DNA of 64,000 bases from contig WNNJ02001614.1 in assembly GCA_012934845.2 (NCBI GenBank), positions 1 to 64,000 of the forward strand, given 5' to 3'. The DNA is from Pomphorhynchus laevis. Its lineage: Eukaryota; Acanthocephala; Palaeacanthocephala; Echinorhynchida; Pomphorhynchidae. Below are positions 57,322 to 64,000 of the stretch, one piece after another (the stretch's first letter is position 1; each line of letters begins with the position of its first letter). A program made the translations under genes and the position numbers. The notes under the pieces are model-generated. The model made no database searches and had not been told where the DNA came from. It saw only the letters and a list, made by a program, of their open reading frames with translations.

Positions 57322-58226
57322 ATTTAATTATTAAATTTTGATTTAGCATTATTATGTTTTGTTTATTTTATAATTATATTAAATACCTAGACTTAGTTAG
57401 CTGATTTAATTGGTTCAGCTAAGGTCAAATATATTTATATAATCAGCTAATAATGATCAGCTAATAATATAATCAGCTCATCGTCTAATTCTTATTCTGA
57501 TACAACGTCTGTTGTTTATTAGTCAATTCATAAAAATGACTTTTATTTAAAATTTCAATTTTTTTTAACTTGATTTAAATTTTAGAAAATCTAAAAACAA
57601 TTATTTATTTTATTATCTAATTATTAAATTTTGATTTAGCATTATTATGTTTTATTTATTTTATAATTATACTAAATACGTAGACTCAGTTAGCTGATTT
57701 GAATATCATTGTTTTCGATATCATTTATTTTTGATATTTTAGTTATTTTTGATATTATTTTATATTTTTTTATATAATATATCATAATCAGGATTATGAT
57801 ATATTATAATATATATTATGATATATTATAGATTATGATTATATTTTACTAATCAATTATTTTAATAATCAGGATTATCAAAATCCTGATTTTGATAATC
57901 CTGATTATCTTAATTAGGATTAATTGACTATTCAATTATTTTAATTGAATAGTCAATTATTTTATATTTCAAAATCCTTTACAATAAAGAGATAACAACT
58001 AAATAAACCGTGTGTTTTGAGAGGTGAAAATTATAACATATTATAACATATATAACAGATAACATATAAACGTCATAAAATTGACTTTTATTTTAAATTC
58101 CAATATAAAAAATCTTATAACAATTATTTATTTTATTATTTAATTATTAAATTTTGATTTAGCATTATTATGTTTTGTTTATTTTATAATTTTATTAAAT
58201 ACGTATACTCAGTTAGCTGATTTGAT
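57322..58226 (+). mobile_element. Three solo RT-element ends in tandem
   Basis: 57322-57408 completes the terminal segment interrupted by the LINE. 57478-57702 is another end, with 3' UTR tail ACAACGTCTGTTGTTTATTA and terminus ACTCAGTTAGCTGATTT. 58080-58226 is a third, ending ACTCAGTTAGCTGATTTG. None contains RT coding. Between them (57710-57960) is a TATAATATAT-rich tract with repeated AATCCTGATTATC motifs. Confidence 0.8.
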
Positions 58227-58699
58227 TCCTTTGGTCTTTGATTTTCCTTTGTTCCTATAAATAAACACATTTTATTGAACTAAAGATTGCGTAAACACAA
58301 GATAATTCAATTTATGGATTAGTATAACTACTTTGTATTGAAGTTGTAAGCTTTAGTACCGGAGAAAGTTTACAACTGATTTGATTTTGCTCATATATTT
58401 AGTTAAATCAATGACATTCTAATGAGTGATTTATCTAAAATTTAACGGAGAAAAAGTTGATAGAATTACCTATTACACAAATGGTTATTTATAAAAAGTG
58501 ATAGCCTAAGATAATAAAAACTAGCATTCTCTACGATAAACCAGTCGCTTAAATTATAACTTATAAATTCGATGGTAATTACGTATCGCAACTGGTGCTT
58601 ATATTTACAACCATAAACTTTTTTCTTATAGATCAAATTTGTTTATTTTAAAATCAAATATCTCAGTAAAGAAACTTCACCATTACAGAAATTTTTGTA
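58227..58699. other. Upstream region of the EB-module gene
   Basis: AT-rich sequence; presumably holds the promoter of the secreted-protein gene. No specific element is recognised. Confidence 0.4.
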
Positions 58700-61600
58700 A
58701 TGAGTACGAATTTAAAAATATGCGCTATCATTTTATATACTCTTTTCCAGCCTGGTCTACGTAAGTGTTCACCAACATTTTGAATGCTGCAATTAATTAC
58801 TAAATTATTCACATTTAGACATATATTATTACTTTTATATTTTAATGATGTAAACAACATATGCCATTCACTTTTCTATGTTAAATCCAAAAAAATATAA
58901 AATGCTTTCAATGAAGACTATTTTTATAACATACGGATACAATTTACTTTTAATTGGTAAAACATCCAAACTAAAATCTTCATAGAAAAGCTACGTACAT
59001 TTTAAGCTTATGACACAATGAAATCTAAACCAATGTGCTTGTTAATACATATTATTTAATGCATGTCCGCGGAACACTTTATGAAACATCCGAAGGTTTA
59101 TCGAACCTACAAAGGCCATTGCTCACCTTTCAAATCTCATTCACTAATTAAGCTACATGACACGTTATGATGAATACATCACTGTACATTCGACAAAAGT
59201 ACGGGTATATTTAATGTTTATTCACTATGATTATACAATAATTTTTTTTAAACTATTTGTTTCATATTTTACCAACAAACTTACGTTTTTACATTTTACA
59301 CTTCAACAAAATAACTAGTTTGTACACTTCATTCCAACAAATTGAATAGAACACATCTGTCCATTTCTCAATAAAACATACCTTTTGATAATTAAATGAT
59401 TTACTGTTGAGAAATACATCATTAGTAAACTGCTTTTAATGCATATGGTGTGTTTCGTATAAAATTTGGGTTTGAAACCAGATAGCAGACCTTTTGAGAA
59501 CCTATTATCTTAATTTAAATTTATGGGATATTGTATACGTCAGTATATTAATAAAAGGTAAATTATCACAAAATAAAGTCGTTTTTTTTCAGTTTTGTTA
59601 ATACTTTAAATGCTTTAACTCGTTTCAGTCAACTGATTCAAACACTTGAATACTGGAGTATTCAAGTACTTGATATGTCATCAAGCACTTGAATTTTTAA
59701 CGAAATTTAAGATATTGTGGCATTTTCTTTAATTTCTGTGTAGAATTGAGTTTAATTTTTGCTTTAATCTGACCTATGTATTACCTTATCAAATATAAGC
59801 GCAATAAGAACAGCATAAATTACGCATTTATGAATATCTAAATGTAATCTTAAAATTATATGAAAGTTTAGTTAATTATATTCTAATTAAACCAGGAATA
59901 TGCATATGCAATATTTTTACAAAATAAATAGTAGGATGTGACTATTTTTAGAAAATAATGGCATAATTACCAGAAATATAGGTTATGCTCATTGGTGCTC
60001 AGACCGTAACCTTTGCAATGCTGCTCAGCATTTAATTTGCTATCATGGACAGTGTGTTTGCGACTATGGATTTAGGATTGACAAATCAACATGCGTTCGT
60101 GAGTAATATTTTTGCTTAACAAAATAGCATTTACATTTTACATGTTTATAATTTATTAAGTGAAAAAGCAAATCTCCCTTTTATTATTTCACTTTTATTA
60201 CTTAACTTCTATTAATTTATATAAATATTATTTTTAGCGAACACAGTTTAAAAAAATAAAATATAGTGAATTATAAAAAAATAAAAGCGAAATAAAATTA
60301 AATTAGCTTTCTGTGTATCTAGACAGAGCAAAGTCATATAATCAACGATATTTTAAACTCAAAATAATCATAAATCTGAATTTTACAATATAAAACGCAA
60401 AAATAATAGACATATAAACAATAATGTTGAAACATGTCTTTGATATATAAAATACACCGATAAATTCCATTTCAAATGATTAAACGATTTGTTTTATTCA
60501 AACGATAAAACAATTTGTTTAATTTAGATAATTAATTGATTTGTTTAATTCAAACGATTGAACTACTTGTTTAATTCAAATGAAAAAATTCAAATCAAAA
60601 ATGAAGCGATACACTTTGTTAAATGACACGACACGTTGGATATAGTATTGATGTCTCGGTTGTTTTGATAGGGTATGCTCTCAATGATTCTAACCAATAA
60701 ATATAAATTACGTTGATGAAAATATTAAAATATAAAACAGTTGATGCTTGCGTAAAATCCCTATAAGTACTTATAAAAGGATTTTATAAATACCTGCAAA
60801 AAATATCATGGTATTTATAGAAGTAAAAGTTATAAATTCAAAATACCATTTATTTATGCTAAACGGCATAAATAAATGGTTTCAAGTTTTTATAAGTTTT
60901 TATAAGTTTTTATACAAATTTAATAGCTTGACAATACCGAAGAATAAATTAACCATGATGAACAATGGTATATCAATATGAACTTAATAAAATCAATTTG
61001 ACGACCCAATAGCCAAATTAAGCAAATTAAGCAAATTTAAGCACATTAAGCAATAACCAATAGCCACAATAACGCAATTAACCAATAGCCACATTAAGCA
61101 ATTAAGCAAATTTTAGTTTATAGAAAAGAAAGAAAATCAAGCAAGAAAACTATTATTTAATCAATAAATGGCAACTGCAATCATCAGGAAAAATTGATAC
61201 AGCTTTGTAAATTATATGTAAGAAATGCCTATATAATTAACCCTTTTCTGAGGACAACTATGCGGCTTCTCAATATGGCTGAACTATAAAGGATTATTGA
61301 GTAGAAATTATTTCTCTGTTTACTGTCGCCAGGATAACAAAATGCAAAGATCGAAAATATCAAAAAATATAAACATATTAAATGCGGATAAAATATTTAT
61401 AAGGTAATTTTTCATAGTGACTAGCAAGTTTAAAATTTTAAAATAGCCAAAACTACCAATTTAAATTTGAATAGAATTTAAAATTATATTTAAAGAACAA
61501 AGTTTAGAATTTTAAACTATTTGGTATAAAAAAATTATTCGTTTCCATTTAGCATTGGCTTAATTCGTTTTACTAAAGAACAGTTTATGCTAAACGGTTA

Positions 61601-62087
61601 CTTTTTTGAATAGCACACATGAAAAATATAATAGACGATGAATGTTTTGATCTGTTCAGGAGAGAAACACGACTTAAGTGTTTCTGCAAAGTGCTCGAAA
61701 TATCAAACTTGCAACAGTAACCTAGGGCTGTATTGTCGCAACGGGGTATGCAGTTGTCACGACGGATATATATGGGGACACGGACGATGTGAAGGTTAGT
61801 TTAATAAGTGACGGATGAATTATATCCTTTTAAAATATTCACATATATATTGCTACAATCAAAACTAATTTTACAATCGAAAATTATTTGATTGAAAGCG
61901 AACAAATATAGCTACACTTTTATGGAGCTAAACATTTAATATTTTTTAGTAAAATGATTAAAGCGAAATAATTTATAACTTTCAATCAAAACTTATTTGA
62001 CTGTAACCAAAAATTAATTAAAAATACTAAACCCATAATCTTCTTCCATTTCAAGTTATTCCAGAAACAAAGAAGCAGAACAATTGA
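58700..62087 (+). CDS. Secreted protein with two EB/EGF-like cysteine modules, 4 exons
   Basis: Proposed exons: 58700-58760, 59982-60098, 61660-61794, 62065-62087; GT/AG borders, phase 1 throughout, 111 residues in total. Exon 1 encodes a signal peptide (MSTNLKICAIILYTLF). Exons 2 and 3 each encode one six-cysteine module with the same spacing: CSDRNLC..LICYHGQCVCDYGF..C and CSKYQTC..LYCRNGVCSCHDGY..C. The C-x-N/Y-G-x-C-x-C-x-x-G-Y/F core is that of EB/EGF-like modules found in extracellular proteins of invertebrates. One module per exon with symmetrical phase-1 introns is the pattern expected of exon shuffling. The last exon adds only seven residues and is the least certain. Function is unknown; an extracellular or innate-immune-type secreted role is only inference. 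No transmembrane segment is seen. Confidence 0.75.
60845..60880. repeat. Hairpin with 15-bp perfect arms in EB-gene intron 2
   Basis: ACCATTTATTTATGC at 60845-60859 and its reverse complement at 60866-60880, with a 6-nt loop. It is followed by three TTTTTATAAG tandem units. Confidence 0.8.
61120..61215 (-). repeat. Inverted piece of the dispersed repeat seen at 52430-53450
   Basis: Read on the minus strand it contains TGATGATTGCAGTTGCCATT, ATTGATTAAATAATAGTTTT and CTTGCTTGATTTT in the same order as 52840-52910. It lies in intron 2 of the EB-module gene. Confidence 0.7.
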
Positions 62088-63800
62088 CAAGACAGCAGTT
62101 CCATAGTACTGACAAATTTGATAATAAATAATAAACCCGCAATCAGGATTACAATTAAAAATTTTTTATTGTAATAAAATATTTTAATTTAACATTTAAA
62201 TTTTATTAGATTTAAAATTTAAATTAAATTTTAATTAAATTTTAAATTTTTTAAAATTTAATTTTAATTTTAAATTTTAATTGTTTACAATTAAATTTTT
62301 TATTGTAATCCTGATGATAGCAGGAGCTATCGAAATATAGAATTTTTATATAAATAAAGGATAATTTATGCTTCTTTGTTCCTATAAAAATTTAATTAAA
62401 AATTAATTACAAAATTTATTCTGAAAATCTTAAAACCAACATATGACATCAAAAGGAATGTAAAACTAACACAAGACGGTAAATTAAAGGCAGAATTCGT
62501 TTGATATGTTCACTAAAATACAATTGACTATATAATTTTGCTATTTCATAAAAGCATCTGTAACCAATTAACTTACAACCTTAAAAATTACTTGTAATTG
62601 AAACAATGAAAAAATGATCATCAAATGATTATCGATCTTTCCTTCATTGAATCGCTCATGTCACCATTGCATCCACCTTTATTGGATGCAAAACACTGTG
62701 CATGTGCTTTGCATCACATTTGGCTGATGTTTTTGAAAAAGTAAATGAACTAAATTTAGCCCTACAAGGAAAATAAAGTTATCTAGTAAAGTTATCTATT
62801 ATTGAATAATTTGGGTTCTATTTAATAGAACCCAAATAAATAATAAATAATAATTTGGGTTTTCTTTGTTTCGAAGCGGAACTTTTTCGAATTTTGATTA
62901 AAAAAGTTTTAAATCAAAATAAAATTATGTAAAGTGAACAAATTTATTACGAAGACAAATTCTCGAAAAATAATTAAGAAATAAGAAATATTGAATTTAG
63001 ATAAATCGCAAGCGTACAGTTGCTTCAACGAAACTTTTACTTATGTGATCGTAAAACTTATTTATTAAGAAAATAATTTATGTTTGAATTATATTTATTA
63101 ATATACTCTAGGCATCCTATTCAAAATTTGGCAGTTGGTCTAAAAATTCGATTGGTTAAATGCTTGGAGTATCACCTTTATCTGTATATCAGCTAAAATG
63201 GATTAAACCAGACGATCGAGGGATTTTTATAAGCTACTTAATAAACCTCATTATCAACAACCCACAGGTTTTAAAAAAACTTGTGTAACATTAACTTAAA
63301 TCATCTAAACTTTTGTAACATCAAATATCAGATATCAAAGTAAATAACCCGTTATTCATAACGTCACTAATAATTTGGGTTCTCTTTGTATTAAAGCGGC
63401 ATTTCGTTTATTTCATAGTCATGCTGCTTCATAAAATCTTTATGGGTTGATCTAAATTTGGCCACTTTCTACAAATAAATAAATGCGTCTGGATATTTAT
63501 TAAAGTGCACGCCCAGTATATTTCGCCAAAGATGTACAGTGGTAGCCATACTGTACCAACTCGATCCGTTTAGTTCTTATGTGGCTCCGTGCACATAAGA
63601 ACTCCTTAAGAATCTTTATAATTTCTACTCTCAGTTACCGAAACTAAACGAAGAACTCTTAGAAACACAGATGTATAGGCAATGGAGGAATGAACGAGCT
63701 ACCACACAATCACTGGCATGAAAAAAATAATGTTTTTCATGAAAAACTTGCATCCGTGCAAGATTACCATGAAAAATTTTGATATGTTTAGTTCCGTATT
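62088..63800. other. AT-rich region downstream of the EB-module gene
   Basis: Contains the repeated element end at 62303-62385 (see 44400-44560), a 62150-62300 TTTAAATTTTAATTAAA tract, and a short palindrome TTGGGTTCTATTTAATAGAA at about 62812. TAATTTGGGTT..TCTTTGT..AAGCGG occurs twice (62850, 63370). A small hairpin with GTTCTTATGTG arms lies at 63573-63602. No gene was recognised. Confidence 0.5.
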
Positions 63801-63850
63801 TTGATATGTTCATTTGCACGTTTTACAAAACGTGCAAATGAACATATCAA
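63801..63850. repeat. Near-perfect cruciform: 24-bp arms, 2-nt spacer
   Basis: 63801-63824 (starts TTGATATGTTCATTTGCACG) and 63827-63850 are exact reverse complements separated by AC. Parts of the arm recur just before (TTTTGATATGTTTAG) and after (AACGTGCACGTTTT). Confidence 0.9.
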
Positions 63851-64000
63851 ACGTGCACGTTTTTTAATTTTTTAATGGAGAATTAGACAAGTCTTTTCGT
63901 GCACTCATATCTCGAGTTGGGCGAAACTGGTAGGATACATTAAAATACACATATTTTACGAGTGTGCCTATACTATTTGATTCCTTGAAAATTTTGTTTT

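Overview
The window reads as nuclear DNA of an AT-rich invertebrate animal. Host genes are split by GT-AG introns, the protein families are metazoan, polyadenylation signals are AATAAA, and more than half of the sequence is mobile-element debris. I cannot name the phylum. Introns of 44-51 bp beside introns of up to 4.8 kb fit several compact-intron invertebrate groups.

Host genes. (1) 2296-3162 (+) is an intronless cytochrome c1 gene (complex III). (2) 16130-38525 (+) is a ClC-3/4/5-type chloride/proton exchanger that I assembled from 16 exons. All exon phases agree, giving a predicted 840-residue protein with both catalytic glutamates and two CBS domains. (3) 41041-41343 (+) is a 100-residue ubiquitin-like protein in a single exon. 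(4) 58700-62087 (+) is a small secreted protein with two six-cysteine EB/EGF-like modules, split over four exons with phase-1 introns.

Mobile elements. The dominant family is a reverse-transcriptase element of the Penelope-like kind. Its 3' end finishes in a ~200-bp segment that also occurs inverted at element starts, with outer end AAATCAGCTAACTGAGTC. At least ten pieces lie at 14-480, 3690-4312, 9114-9890, 16795-20575, 39340-40835, 53455-53882 and 57322-58226. They include a head-to-head pair inside ClC intron 1 and a fully palindromic TIR-only copy. A second group has Penelope-type RT with GIY-YIG endonuclease (43280-45509, 46450-50500). A young, GC-richer LINE with an N-terminal CXC zinc motif and a C-terminal restriction-like endonuclease occupies 53883-57321. 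It has a poly(A) tail and a 14-bp target duplication inside one of the TIR ends. An older APE-type LINE family is scattered over 6230-7640 and 10930-15440. Another APE-type LINE lies in ClC intron 14 (34715-37480), and a LINE 3' end lies at 1213-1575.

Layout. 1-4312: cytochrome c1 between two inverted element ends. 4313-16044: repeat-rich intergenic DNA. 16130-38525: the ClC gene, whose long introns are filled by elements. 39340-40835: RT element ends. 41041: ubiquitin-like gene. 43280-50500: Penelope debris. 52430-58226: nested repeats and the young LINE. 58700-62087: the EB-module gene. 62088-64000: AT-rich DNA with a perfect hairpin. I saw no tRNA, rRNA, CRISPR or bacterial operon signal.
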